From Polytrichum commune (taxonomy: Eukaryota; Streptophyta; Polytrichopsida; Polytrichales; Polytrichaceae), in assembly GCA_950295325.1 (NCBI GenBank), contig OX485807.1, forward strand, positions 30,971,666 through 31,035,665: 64,000 nt of DNA. The letters are read 5' to 3'. Below are positions 42,023 through 53,109 of the stretch, piece by piece. Positions within the stretch are counted from its first letter, which is position 1. Every line of letters begins with the position of its first letter. The notes under the pieces were generated by a model, which was given only the letters and a program-made list of their open reading frames with translations, ran no database searches and was not told the origin of the DNA. The translations under genes were made by a program, and so were the position numbers.

Positions 42023-45000
42023 TCAAGCTCGGTACTCCTTACATCTACTTCCCGATGTACGGGTAGGAAAGAGCTCACCATTCAACGTTTCCAATTGAAT
42101 TGAATTATTAGGAAAGACCTCATAGACAAGGTAAGGTCCTAACCATACCGCATTGAATTTCGCCGGAAATGCAAGCTTTCGTGCGTCTTGAATCATGACC
42201 ATCATTCCCGGTGTTAGGGCCCTTCTCTTATGTCGTTTGTCGAAAGTAATCTTTCTCCTTCTTTGGATTGCCTCAATATGTTGAGCCGCCATTCTCCTCC
42301 CTTCGTCAAGTGCTTCCAAATCGGTTAGTCGATTTCGTAAGGATTGACTTTCGGTAAGTCTCGTACTCACGGCCACCCTAAGTGACTCGACTTTATATTC
42401 GATTGGTAGTGTCGCTTCAAGACCATAGACTAAGGAAAATGGTGTAGCACGCGTAGTTACCTTATAGGTTGTACGGTATGCCCAAAGTGCCGCCGTTAGT
42501 TTCGTATCCCAATCCCGCTTCGAGTCTATAACCGTCTTGCGTAGTATACTCACCAAAATTCCGTTAACCCTTTCCGTTTGTCCATTGGTTTGTGGGTGGT
42601 AGGGAGTAGTCTTCCGGTGATCAATTTTAAATTTCTCTGTCATCTCTCGAATCAAGTCATTCAAAAAGTAAGTACCCCTATCGCTTACTAGGATCTTCGG
42701 CACCCCGAACCGCGAAATTATGTTTTCGTACATAAATGTTGCCGCGTGTTCCGCCGTGTCGGTCTTCACCGCTTTGGCTTCCGCCCACTTGGTGAGGTAC
42801 TCGGTTGCCACCACAATATATTTCATTCCTTTTGAAGATTGGGGATGGACCTCACCCACATAGTCGATGCCCCATTTTTCGAAAGGAATTAAGGGTAATG
42901 ATACATGTAAAGGCATCTCCATTCTAAGGTCGTCTCGGGCATACCGTTGGCAAGCGTCGCATTTCCTTACATAGTCATGGGCGTCCTTAAATAGTGTAGG
43001 CCAAAAGTAGCCCGCTCTAAGTATTTTTTGCCCGGTGAGTTGACCCGAGAAGTGACCGCCGCAAGCGCTATCGTGGCAAGCGATTAAAATCGCTTCAACC
43101 TCCGTTTTTGACACGCATCGTCGTAAAATACCATCGGACCCCCTTCTAAACAACCTATGGCCCACTACAACAAATTGCCTACTATTTACCCTCACCTTCC
43201 TTCTCTCTTCTTTTGTCCACTCTTTGGGCAACTTGTGGGTTGTTAGAAATTCCACTATGCCCGCATACCACTCCGGTGTAGAAGTGACCACAAAGAGGCT
43301 ATCATCTACTAACATATCATTTACCGGATTTTTTCCTATCTCCTCCGACAACCTAGACAAGTGGTCCGCTTGTAAATGCATACGACCCGGTTTATATTCC
43401 ACCGTGTAGTCGAATTCTTCTAATAACAAAACCCACCTAGCTAACCTACCACTTAACTCCGCCTTGTTAATTAGATACTTGATAGCCATGTGGTCAACAA
43501 AAAATACAACCGGGTTGCACATGAGGTAATGCCTAAACTTTTTAACGGAAAACACCATGGCTAGGCACTCCCTCTCCGTTGTAGAGTAGTTTCTTTCGGC
43601 GGGGGTCAATTGCTTACTCGCATAAGCTATAGGTTGATCCTTCTCTTTTTCTCCCATTGCTTGACAAAACGCACTCCCTATTGCCACATTACTAGCATCA
43701 CAATAGACGTGAAAAGGTTTACCCCAATTGGGTGGTATCAACACCGGATAGGTGCTCAACCTATCCCGCAATTCCTCAAAGGCTTTTTGACAAGCATCCG
43801 TCCACTCGAATTTGACATCCTTTTTGAGCAAATGGGTAATGGGCACCGCTATCTTTGAAAAATTAGGAATAAGTTCCCGGTACCATCCCACATGTCCTAA
43901 CAACTTAGAGATCCCCTTGGAATTGGTTGGAGTTGCCAAGTCGCTTATGGCCGCAATCTTATCCGGATCGGGTTCTCTACCTTTCTCACTAACAACATAA
44001 CCCAACAACACTCCCTTATTCACTCCCAAAAATGTCTTATCCGGGTTCAATGCTAACCTCATCTTCCTACACCTAACCAATGCCTCCCTAACACAATGTA
44101 GGTGATCATCCACATTACTTTGTGTGCTAAAATCGTCCACAAAGACGGTCATGGATTTGAACAACAAGTCGGTGAAGATATACATTACTAATCGTTGGAA
44201 AGTAGCCGGGGCATTACATAACCCAAATGGCATCACTATCCACACAAAAGTACCCCAAGGTGTAGTAAAAGCCGTTTTATGGATATCTTGGAGGGCTATG
44301 GAAATTTGATTATAACCCGCATACCCATCCATAAAGGTATATCGCGAATGACCTCCAACCTCCTCAAGCAACAAGGTGATAAAAGGTAAGGGGAAGTGAT
44401 CCTTTTGTGTGCACGAATTCAATTTCCTATAGTCGACACAAACCCTTAATTTCCCATTTTTTTTCTTTACTAAGACCATAGAAGAAACCCAATCCGTGAT
44501 TTCCACCGGCTTGATAAACCCGGCCTTCAATAACCTTTCCAATTCCGCTTTCACCAACAATTGCAATTGAGGATTCATCCTCCTCTCCTTTTGTGTAATT
44601 GGCCTCGCCCCCGGAATTAAAGGAATCCGGTGCTCTACCATTTCCCTAGGAATTCCCTTAAGCTCATCGTAGGACCATGCAAAAGTATCACTAAACTCAT
44701 CCACCAAATTGCTATACTCCCTAACCTCTTTCTCCCCCAATTTGGAGCCCATCTTCATTTGTCGGGTTTTTCCATTCTTTAATTTCACATCCACGTACCG
44801 CCAATCCGCTTCCGACACATGTGCTTCTTCCTCTTTGTTCCGATACCAATCGGAAGGCACATTGGGGTAATCTTTCACATCTTGACCTACAACTATCCCC
44901 GTAGACGTGGTCTTGAAATGTAAAGGCTCCTCCAATTTCGATGACTCAATAATCACATCCTCCTCTTGAGTCCCATCTACATGAATTAAACTAACCTCAC

Positions 45001-48000
45001 CCTCTTCCACGTCATCTACCCAAGGTGTTAACCCACCGCTAATCCACTCTTCCTCGGTGAGCACCTCACATGGCTCCAACAATGAGCCCTCTCCTAAACT
45101 AACACTAGGAAATTCACTCCCTAAGCCTACTTGGTGAAATGTAACCATTACATCAACCTCGGACTCGGGGTACTCCCTTAGCCATTGGGCATAATCCCCA
45201 TTATCCTCATAATTGTAAAAATTAGGACCTAGACTTCCCGAGCCCGAATCTATAACAACCCTTTGACCTTCGGGATGGACGACTCCCACCAATGCCTTGC
45301 CAATCTCATTCTCGTTTAAGTCATCAATTTCCTTCTCCAATGGCAAATACATCTCCTTCTTCATCCATCCTTCTAATGAACCAATGGACACTATGACCCT
45401 ATTACCCTCCGGACCATAAGTGATGGATGGTTTAGGTCCACCCCAATTGACCATAGCATTCGCCATCCGCAACCAAGGCCTACCTAGCAAAATGGGGAAG
45501 GTGTCCTTGTTGGAGTGCATTTTAATGACATGGAAGGTGACCAAGTACTCCTCACCTCCCGTAGTCATTCTACAATCCTTGATCATCCCCAAAGGCGTAG
45601 TCGAACTTTGATTTGCCATATTTATGACCAAAGGTGAAGGCCCCGTGAGTCCAAGTCCCAATTTTTTCATAGTATCCTCCGGTAGTATATTTAGACTACT
45701 CCCTCCGTCGACTAGCACATTAGGAACCACCTTATCTACTATAACAACTTCTATTTCTATAGCTTTCACGTCTCTTCCACCTTGTGATTGGATCCTAGCG
45801 GCTATTTTAGCTTTCACCTTCCTCATCCTCTTGTGTACCGGCATTCCCTCCTTTAATGTTTTCCTTGCCGTGGGTGAAATTTCCAATAGTTGGCCGAAAG
45901 TAATATCCGCCTTGAGTGTACTAAGGTCCGCCCACAAGTCGTACCCGGTAGATCTTTCCACCTTAGAATTACCCACTACGTCGAATTCGTCTACGGGAAC
46001 CCCCGGTCCTTCCCATTCACCCACATCGCTATTATCCAAGTCATGTACCGCATTAGTCCTCTCCCTATCTTGTAAAATTATATTTTCCCTCTCCACATCC
46101 TTAGTAGCTCTTCTAGCTACCCTATCCAACTCGGAGAGATTAATCTCTTCATCCGAAGAGTAATTTCCTTGCTCTCCTATTCCTACCTCCAACGGGGCAT
46201 CCCCTCTCCTAGCCCTAGTAGTTACCGCTAGTGCAGGTGCTTCTTCAACCACACCCTTACCCTTCACTAACTCATATGTAATAGCATTGGTGTGAGGAGG
46301 CCATTGACTTTGCTCCTCTCCAATTCTCGTTGGGAGAGGAAGCATGTCATCACATGTGGCCTCCAACACTCCATCCATGAACCTAACATCTTGGGAGTTA
46401 GATGGTCCCGGATCCGTTGGAGGCGCTTGTCTCCCGTTACTACCATTAGGTGGAACTCCTTGTCTATTTTGTATTGGAATGTAACCGGTTGTAGTTTGCA
46501 AGCCCGCCGGTGGATGAAAAGTTTGCCTAGCATTACTATGGTCATAGTATAAGTTAGGTGGCCTAAGTTCATTGGCCGGTACTCCTTGTGGCCTAGCACC
46601 TCGCATATTATCCCTTGCTTGTTGTTGTGGATTAGCCACCGGGTAAGGGACATTAATTATTTTGTCCGGTTGGCGACACGTATCCGAGGGATGACTTCCT
46701 CCACAATTGCTACAATTAAACTCTTGACCTTCGGACCAACATTGTCCTTGAGCGTGCCACCTTCCACAAAAGGGATGAAATTCCTTCTTCTCTAAATTTT
46801 GGCCACCTTGCCCTCTAGGTTGTGGTCCTCTATTGCTTCCATTTCCATAGTGAGGTGGCGCTTGACCTCGTTGATTTTGTTGAGGTGGGTTACCGTTTCC
46901 TCTTTGGTCACGGTTTTGTCCACTTCTACAAAATTGACGCGTGTGGCCCGGTTGGCCACATTGGACACACCATAATCCGGAAGAATGCCTACCCGACTCA
47001 ACCGGGGGTGGAGGCCCCGGTTGTTGACTCCGGATCATTAATGACATTTGATCCGTGAGGCTTTGCATTTGTTTTATCATAGCCTCTTGGAATCCTAGTT
47101 GGCTAGCACCTAGTCTTCTCTCAACCTCCTCCAAGTGTGGATCCGTTCTAGGGGCCGGTAGTGCCAAAAGAGGTGCCGGTTCCCTAACCGCTAAAGGTCG
47201 GGGACCGGTGTCCACAATGGCATATGGAATTTGGTTCTCATACTTAGCGGGTTCTACCGCTACCACCCTAGGGCGTATGGGGATGAATTGTGGGATCAAT
47301 TCATCCTCCCTTCTCCATAGCCTTTCGTGATCTTTATCCAAGTTTTCAATATCTCTAGCCGCACGCTTGGCATCCGCCAAGGTCAAGGGATTCCTTTCTA
47401 GAACACCCCTAATAGTTCCGGACTTAAAAAACCCTTGAATGAAAAATTGCTTTAGCGTGTCGTCGTTGAGCATGGTACCCACAAATCTAGTGCACACTAA
47501 ATCAAACCTCCTAATGTAAGCCGAAATTTCTTCCTCCCTTCCTTGCTTCAATGACGACAATGCCCTTAATGCGGTACTTTGACCCACTTCCGGCCTAAAT
47601 TCGTTAAGAAACTCCCTTTGTAATTGTTCCCATCCCCTAAAATGTCCCTCGGCATGATCCCGATACCATTCATAGGCTTCCCCCTCTAGAGTGGTAGGAA
47701 ACCACACTAACCAATAACCCGGGTCGGTTATGAGGAAGCTAGCCAACCGTTCGATATACCGTTCCATGTGCCGAGAGGGGTCCTCATCCTTGGTCCCATA
47801 AAATTTAGGGAGATGAGATGGCATATCCATCGCCGCTAAATTTTGTGGAACCACAATTGGTAGGCCTCTTGGCCTAACCAATGGGTCTATTGGAGGTATA
47901 GGAGGTATGGGCGGAATTGGGGGTATGGGTGGTGGATCCATCCCCCGTTCCTCGGCCATGGTGACCGGTGAACTATTCAACAATCCCCTATCAACTTCTA

Positions 48001-48262
48001 CCGGGAATTCTTCTCTAAGTGTGTAATTTTCCGAAGAAGTTTCACCACTCAATTTGGAGGGAGTGATCTCCTCTTCAAGTTGAGCTCCAAGTTCTAAGGT
48101 GTCTAGAATTGACCTAGTCCTAGGTTCGACGTTCAAACAACTCTCTATTCTAACATTATCTTGTTCTAATCTATCACTGATTTTAGAGGACCGCCTCTTT
48201 CGAGTAGATTTCTCTAGTCCTACTATCAAACTTGGTTTTTGTGAGCGAGTCCTACCTTGCAT
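42023..48262 (-). CDS. gag-pol: gag-pol polyprotein, element B
   Basis: 2079 residues, uninterrupted, ATG at 48262, TGA at 42025-42023. Domains in order: a PPIPPIPP-type proline run (~110-125); retrotransposon gag core (~150-320, WFPTTLEGEAYEWYRDH); CCHC zinc knuckle CVQCGQPGHTRQFC (~432) and a second CSNCGGSHPSDTC (~520); aspartic protease with VLVDGGSSLNILP (~848, D-G-G in place of the usual D-S/T-G); reverse transcriptase (~1225-1400) with VMPFGLCNAPATFQ and FVDDF (~1374); RNase H with YCDASNVAIG (~1520); integrase zinc finger H..H..CDACQ (~1730-1770); catalytic core D at WGIDYVG (~1800), D at VSDRGTYF (~1859) and E at TNGQTERVNG (~1896); C-terminal GPYLVYEV module. It makes the particle proteins and enzymes for copying and integrating the element. 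All catalytic residues I can check are present. Confidence 0.96.
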   Translation of the reverse strand: MQGRTRSQKPSLIVGLEKSTRKRRSSKISDRLEQDNVRIESCLNVEPRTRSILDTLELGAQLEEEITPSKLSGETSSENYTLREEFPVEVDRGLLNSSPVTMAEERGMDPPPIPPIPPIPPIPPIDPLVRPRGLPIVVPQNLAAMDMPSHLPKFYGTKDEDPSRHMERYIERLASFLITDPGYWLVWFPTTLEGEAYEWYRDHAEGHFRGWEQLQREFLNEFRPEVGQSTALRALSSLKQGREEEISAYIRRFDLVCTRFVGTMLNDDTLKQFFIQGFFKSGTIRGVLERNPLTLADAKRAARDIENLDKDHERLWRREDELIPQFIPIRPRVVAVEPAKYENQIPYAIVDTGPRPLAVREPAPLLALPAPRTDPHLEEVERRLGASQLGFQEAMIKQMQSLTDQMSLMIRSQQPGPPPPVESGRHSSGLWCVQCGQPGHTRQFCRSGQNRDQRGNGNPPQQNQRGQAPPHYGNGSNRGPQPRGQGGQNLEKKEFHPFCGRWHAQGQCWSEGQEFNCSNCGGSHPSDTCRQPDKIINVPYPVANPQQQARDNMRGARPQGVPANELRPPNLYYDHSNARQTFHPPAGLQTTTGYIPIQNRQGVPPNGSNGRQAPPTDPGPSNSQDVRFMDGVLEATCDDMLPLPTRIGEEQSQWPPHTNAITYELVKGKGVVEEAPALAVTTRARRGDAPLEVGIGEQGNYSSDEEINLSELDRVARRATKDVERENIILQDRERTNAVHDLDNSDVGEWEGPGVPVDEFDVVGNSKVERSTGYDLWADLSTLKADITFGQLLEISPTARKTLKEGMPVHKRMRKVKAKIAARIQSQGGRDVKAIEIEVVIVDKVVPNVLVDGGSSLNILPEDTMKKLGLGLTGPSPLVINMANQSSTTPLGMIKDCRMTTGGEEYLVTFHVIKMHSNKDTFPILLGRPWLRMANAMVNWGGPKPSITYGPEGNRVIVSIGSLEGWMKKEMYLPLEKEIDDLNENEIGKALVGVVHPEGQRVVIDSGSGSLGPNFYNYEDNGDYAQWLREYPESEVDVMVTFHQVGLGSEFPSVSLGEGSLLEPCEVLTEEEWISGGLTPWVDDVEEGEVSLIHVDGTQEEDVIIESSKLEEPLHFKTTSTGIVVGQDVKDYPNVPSDWYRNKEEEAHVSEADWRYVDVKLKNGKTRQMKMGSKLGEKEVREYSNLVDEFSDTFAWSYDELKGIPREMVEHRIPLIPGARPITQKERRMNPQLQLLVKAELERLLKAGFIKPVEITDWVSSMVLVKKKNGKLRVCVDYRKLNSCTQKDHFPLPFITLLLEEVGGHSRYTFMDGYAGYNQISIALQDIHKTAFTTPWGTFVWIVMPFGLCNAPATFQRLVMYIFTDLLFKSMTVFVDDFSTQSNVDDHLHCVREALVRCRKMRLALNPDKTFLGVNKGVLLGYVVSEKGREPDPDKIAAISDLATPTNSKGISKLLGHVGWYRELIPNFSKIAVPITHLLKKDVKFEWTDACQKAFEELRDRLSTYPVLIPPNWGKPFHVYCDASNVAIGSAFCQAMGEKEKDQPIAYASKQLTPAERNYSTTERECLAMVFSVKKFRHYLMCNPVVFFVDHMAIKYLINKAELSGRLARWVLLLEEFDYTVEYKPGRMHLQADHLSRLSEEIGKNPVNDMLVDDSLFVVTSTPEWYAGIVEFLTTHKLPKEWTKEERRKVRVNSRQFVVVGHRLFRRGSDGILRRCVSKTEVEAILIACHDSACGGHFSGQLTGQKILRAGYFWPTLFKDAHDYVRKCDACQRYARDDLRMEMPLHVSLPLIPFEKWGIDYVGEVHPQSSKGMKYIVVATEYLTKWAEAKAVKTDTAEHAATFMYENIISRFGVPKILVSDRGTYFLNDLIREMTEKFKIDHRKTTPYHPQTNGQTERVNGILVSILRKTVIDSKRDWDTKLTAALWAYRTTYKVTTRATPFSLVYGLEATLPIEYKVESLRVAVSTRLTESQSLRNRLTDLEALDEGRRMAAQHIEAIQRRRKITFDKRHKRRALTPGMMVMIQDARKLAFPAKFNAVWLGPYLVYEVFPNNSIQLETLNGELFPTRTSGSRCKEYRA

Positions 48263-49167
48263 TCCATAAGAATCGATCGACCCTCACTTGACCACACATA
48301 ATCCTAGCAATTCCCCTCTTAATATTTTCACTTGTCTTGGTGTGGTTATAATTTTTTTAGGAGGTGAGGAAAAGAACCTGCAAGCCCACTTAGGTGAAAG
48401 AATCCCAATAGGGGATAGGCATGTTCATGTTAATTTTTTGGTTAAGTCGGAGCATCACCTCCGCACCTTCCCGCAAATTAACACTCACCACAATACCGAT
48501 TGTGAGGGGGTGACCTTCCGAGTAGATTATGTTAAAAGTCGAGGCTTCACCCTTCAACTTCTCACACCATCCACAATTTGGGAATTACCCTCTACAACGG
48601 ATAACAACAATCACGAGTACAAAAGGCATTCCTTAATTAGTTAATGAGTTCACTTTGAAGAAATAAACATACCTTGAGCAATCGCATCCCCCTGTGAGTT
48701 AGCACTCCCCTCAATCGTGACTCAATGTAACAACACCATAAACTTTGTGAAATATTAATTTAATCTAGAGCATGAAATGACAACTCCCAAAACTTTGAGA
48801 CTCACCCCGAGGTGAGTGTCAAAGTTCAATGTCCTAAGGTGAATTTACCCTCTAATGTTTTAATGAGCTACTCGGTTATAGGTTCCTTTTAAGTTCTTAG
48901 CAAATCCCCAAAAAGGTTGAGGACGTACCTTCGCCGCGCTCCTTCCTCAAAAATGAATTTGCGTAATTGACAATGCAATTCATTCCAAGGAATAGTTGAA
49001 ATACAATGAATTCAAATGTAACCCAAAGAGAGAATACTTACCGAGTTTCGGGTGCTCTTTCCCTTCTCTCAAGTTTGTGTCTCCAATTTTTCCTAGTTGC
49101 CTCCAAGTCTCCTAGTCGCCTCCAAGTCTTATAACTACCTTCCGCTTCGCTCCCGGCGGACGCACCA
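48263..49167 (-). other. element B 5' leader
   Basis: About 905 bp between the PBS and the gag ATG. It has short plus-strand frames only (for example 48288-48644), which lie antisense to the element and are not supported as genes. A possible packaging/leader role is inferred from position. Confidence 0.6.
49150..49167 (-). promoter_or_regulatory. element B primer-binding site
   Basis: Minus-strand TGGTGCGTCCGCCGGGAG starts four bases inside the 5' LTR end. From memory of plant tRNA-Gly(UCC), whose 3' end is CTCCCGGCAGACGCACCA, 17 of 18 bases are complementary. Confidence 0.8.
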
Positions 49168-49904
49168 ATTATGTGAGGCCAAACCCCCCACCCTTAAGCG
49201 TCCGTAGTCCGAGTAGTGGGTTTGGGCTCACATTCCTCCGCGGTATTGGATTTGGACTTGGATGAGTCCATAGTGCAATGTTCACCCTTCAAGTGGTCTT
49301 GGATTTAACTGGAATTTCACTTTTAACAACTCAATGTACGATTTCAATACGTATGTGGAGAATGCACAAGTTAATTATGTTATTTTAACCTCCTTATGTT
49401 CGGGTGCTATTTTGTCTTTGTTTGCTTCTAACGTCCATCCGGCTGCTTAAGCTACACAAGCCCTTAAGGATATCCCTCTCCTAAATGGAGTCCGTGCCGT
49501 TGACTCTATACTACCACTTGAACTATCACTTGTGTATTCCGTATCGCTACTATAAGAGGTCTCACTTGGTGTCTCTATACCGTACATAAGCCTTTAAGTA
49601 TTAAGAAATACTTATGTGACTTATGTCAATCTCTCCCTCACACCTTTGGTCTTTGCTTCCTTTGTCTTGCCATCGCGAGAGTGCTCCACATTCTCCATTA
49701 AGTTGTGCACGTGGTTTATTTTTAAAGAGAGGATGCAAGTGTTAAAAAAAACACTATTCTCTATAGTCAATCTCAAATACATTCACTTGTGAAAGCCACA
49801 CATAACACTAACTAGCATAATGTAACTAACTACTTGTCTATGAGCTAATTAGGTAGGCTATCTACTAAGCTCCTTCATGAACCCATCTCTTTACTTTCTA
49901 ATTA

Positions 49905-50150
49905 CATAAACCTAGCTCCTTCATAAACCCAGCTCCTTCATGAACCCAGATCCTTAGCTTCTAACTAAACAAACCCAGGTCCTTCATAAACCCAGCTCTT
50001 TACTTTCTAACTAAACAAACCCAGCTCCTTCATGAACCCAGCTCCTTAGCTTCTAACTAAACAAACCCAGGTCCTTCATAAACCCAGCTCTTTACTTTCT
50101 AACTAAACAAACCCAGCTCCTTCATAAACCCAGCTCCTTCATGAACCCAC
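49905..50150 (+). repeat. minisatellite in element B 5' LTR
   Basis: Tandem variants of AAACCCAGCTCCTTCATAAA and TTAGCTTCTAACTAAAC. The equivalent stretch in the other LTR (about 40130-40265) has roughly 110 bp less, so copy number differs between the two LTRs. Confidence 0.85.
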
Positions 50151-50573
50151 AACTTTGTAGTTGTAATCCCCAACTACCTCACTAATTATTCAAGCCCTTA
50201 ACTAATCTTCCTACCTAATTTCCCTAATTCTACTAACAACCCCTTTCTAATCACACAATTCTTCTCTAATCCTAAAATCCTAAAATCCTAGAGAGGAGAG
50301 GGGGAGAGAGAATTTCCTAACTTCACTAAGACTAACTAATCCACACAAGTATATTTTTGCACTCATCACAACATCAAGTGCTCAACTCTTAAACATGGAA
50401 CTTGCAACCACGTGTATTCAAAACATGAACTTTAAGTACCACAAATTGGAATCATGAATTAACTTTAAAATCCTTCACGTCAACACTAATTCTACCAAGA
50501 GGTCAAGCCCTCTTCAAGGCTAACAAGCCTTGGCTCTCAAACTAAAAACTAAGCACACACATGTGCTCCAATA

Positions 50574-51546
50574 TGTCGCGCACCTCTCCATGAGGAGTGG
50601 CCGAAACACCATGGGCACAAGGGGGACCCCGGAGTGACACCCGGGACTTGTGGCGCCGTTGGTGAGAGGGCCCAAGTGATCCTAGTGTGGGTGAGGGCCC
50701 CGGGCGTTGGGAACGCCTCCCACCCACGAAGACTAGGAGGCACAAGGGTAAGGCCATGAGCTATGCGTAGCTCATGGCGTGGTGATTCTAGAAAGCTCAA
50801 GAACACCTCAATCGGAGGTGTGAGCTAGGAGTTATGGCCATTTGAGTGGGGCGCTGTCCCGGGACAGCGCCCTGGTACAGCAGTGCCTGGGAGTGATTCC
50901 CGGGACTGCCAAGGTTCAAACAGGCATAACGTCCTCAATACTTGTCCGAATGGGGCAAGTGAGGAGTCCATCGGCATCTACGTGAAGCGTAGATGAAGAT
51001 GAAGTGGTTGGTTGCTGGAATCAGACATCATACAAGGAAGTTATGATGGTCTGAAGCTGCTAGTGGGTTCTAGGCCCAGCAGCTAAAGGAAAATGTCCAC
51101 TTGGCCCCAACTCTTGGTAGAGAGACAAGAGGTTGGTTGACGGTGGGGTAGGGGCCCCGCGTGAAGTCCTAGAGGCTTATATGGGTGAGGTGGTGTGGCC
51201 TCACCCACCCGAGGCCGAACGGCAAGGCCTCCATGGGCTTTGGCCTATTGTGAGGCCATAGTTGCCTAGTATGGTTCGGGTTGTTGTAGTGTTGCTCCGG
51301 CAACGCGATGATCAACATAGGATTGGACTTCCATGGATGGAAGTCCACATTGGGGAAATGGGTTACCGATTAAGGGGTGAGTCCCGAAAGCAAAGTAGGA
51401 GGGTTGGTTCCCTCCTATGAACTATTGGTCCAGGGTAAGAGGAGCTAACCATTAGCATGGCGGAATGCGAAGGGTTAGCGACTCGTAACCTTTGCTAGAA
51501 TTGAAAATTGGCAAGATTATTAAGGGACCTAGCAAGGGTTGCGACA
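50574..51546 (+). repeat. element C 5' LTR
   Basis: TGTCGCGCACC...GGGTTGCGACA, 973 bp. It matches 56830-57802 and the solo LTR 3325-4297 with no difference noticed. Palindrome at 50849-50872. Confidence 0.95.
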
Positions 51547-51548
51547 CT

Positions 51549-51568
51549 TGGTATCAGAGCAGGGTTCC
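51549..51568 (+). promoter_or_regulatory. element C primer-binding site
   Basis: TGGTATCAGAGCAGGGTTCC, two bases after the 5' LTR, complementary over 12 bases to the 3' end of initiator tRNA-Met. Confidence 0.92.
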
Positions 51569-51586
51569 AAGTTTTGAGCTCGCACT

Positions 51587-52190
51587 TTGAGGGAAACATG
51601 GCTATCAAAAATGCGGGTTATGATGGTGAGCCCGGGGTTTCCAAAAGGTTGTGAGGCTCAAATTGGAACAAGGATCATGTGCAAGTGGAATTTGACCATA
51701 CCATTGGTTCTAATGACAATGGTGGGCATGAGGGTGGATTTGGTAAGGAAAATGGAGGAGTGCTTTGAAAAGGGCTCCCGCAAACTTCAAAAAAACATTT
51801 GGGGCTTAGAATACCGAATGCACCCAAAACCTTGGAGGGTATTAATGTTGGATTGAAATTCAATTCGAGATGCTTCGAAGGTTCGGATGTTGAAATGAAC
51901 TTGGTGCTAATTAGGCACCCATGGCCTCTTAAGGCCTATGTGCGCTATTCAAACGCACAAATGAAGGATACACCTAAAACGGACGAGCTTTCTAAGAAAT
52001 GCATCGTTTTAGGTGGGGTTTTAGAAGCGGGTGGTGGATGCCTTGTTTAAGTCCCCAAGGCTTCTTGAGGACATGGTGGGGACCATCAAGTTTGCAAGAG
52101 CATTGAAGCCGATGGTCCCAAAGAGAAGTTTGGCGGCGCATCACCACAAGTGGCTTTAGCCAAAGTAGGTCCCAAAGAAATGAGTGCAAA
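51587..52190 (+). pseudogene. element C gag-like region
   Basis: A frame at 51587-51856 with PGFPKGCEAQIGTRIM and MTMVGMRVDLVRKMEECFEK, then shifted frames to 52190. Colinear with 10336-9760 of element A. No zinc knuckle seen. Gag assignment is by position only. Confidence 0.5.
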
Positions 52191-52199
52191 TTGTTTGGT

Positions 52200-52460
52200 C
52201 CATTTTACTTAGGCAAAACATGTTGGTGCCGCGGACGGAATGTTGGGAGGTGGGTTTGTCCTACCAAGGCAATTCATGTTCGTGCCGCGGACGGAGTGTG
52301 GGAAGGTGGCTTTGTGCTACCAAGGCAAAACATGTTTGTTTTGCGGACAAACTATTAGAAATTGGTTTTGTGGCACCAAACCAATTTGTCCCGCGCAAGA
52401 AATGTTTGAAGTTGGCTTTGCGGACCAAGCCAAGCCAAGTTGCCGAGGACCAAATGTAAG
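52200..52460 (+). repeat. ~60-bp minisatellite, element C specific
   Basis: Four degenerate units around GTGCCGCGGACGGA.TGT, GGGAGGTGGGTTTG and CTACCAAGGCAA. Element A has at most one equivalent unit (CCGCGG near 9721), accounting for much of the 219-bp length difference between A and C. Confidence 0.75.
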
Positions 52461-52610
52461 ACGATGGCATTGTGGCCAAGGCTAGTAGCCTTAAGCCGAG
52501 GCCAAGTCTTTTGTACCTTGAGGCTCAAATGAATGGGAGATATGTCTCATGAGTTGACAAAGAGGCAATGGACTCTTTCATGAGCCCAAAGCTCACAAGG
52601 GAGTTGGGGC

Positions 52611-53098
52611 TTGCCAATTGATAGAGCGGGCAAGCCCACCAAGGTGCGGTTTGGAAAGGGCGAACCGCATGAAACAAAGGAGGCCGCGATGCATGTAACC
52701 TTTCAATGTGGGACATTGGATTTTTGTCAAAATTTCACACCAAGTGAAATAGATGAAATGCATGTCATTGTGAAGGCCGCCTTCTTTGAAACTCACATGA
52801 TAGATGTGAGGTGCAAGCCGGGTGTTTGCAATGCATTATGATGTGTCATAATAGCAAAGAATTGAAGTTCAAATTGACAAGGACTCCTATGGTAGGAGGA
52901 CCCAAGTTGAATTTGGTCTTAATGGACCAAATGCAAAATATAAACATAATTGTCGTGGTTCAATTGGAGCAACTCCAAAGAACGTATGGGGAGGCGAGGA
53001 AAGATGGGCCTCCCCCAAATCACATTGGTGGGATGTTGGTGAGATACAAGGATGTATTCACCAATGTGTTGCCCAAAAACATTACCGCCAAGGAGTGA
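52611..53098 (+). pseudogene. element C protease-region remnant
   Basis: VRFGKGEPHETKEAAMHVTF, EIDEMHVIVKAAFFETHMID and KLTRTPMVGGPKLNLVLMDQ blocks, then GGMLVRYKDVFTNVLPK, ending in a stop where the start of reverse transcriptase should be. Counterpart of 9561-9020 in element A. Confidence 0.65.
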
Positions 53099-53109
53099 AA
53101 AATAACTTT

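Noticed and set aside
45624-46163. 179-codon plus-strand Ser/Thr/Leu-rich frame
   Set aside because: Antisense shadow of the element B gag-pol gene.
49311-49645. 335-bp insertion in the element B 5' LTR
   Set aside because: The distant solo LTR at 24100 contains related sequence at the matching place, so this is the ancestral state and the other LTR has a deletion.
51799-52050. Additional plus-strand frame in element C gag-like region as a separate gene
   Set aside because: A shifted-frame piece of the same decayed gag-like region, colinear with element A.
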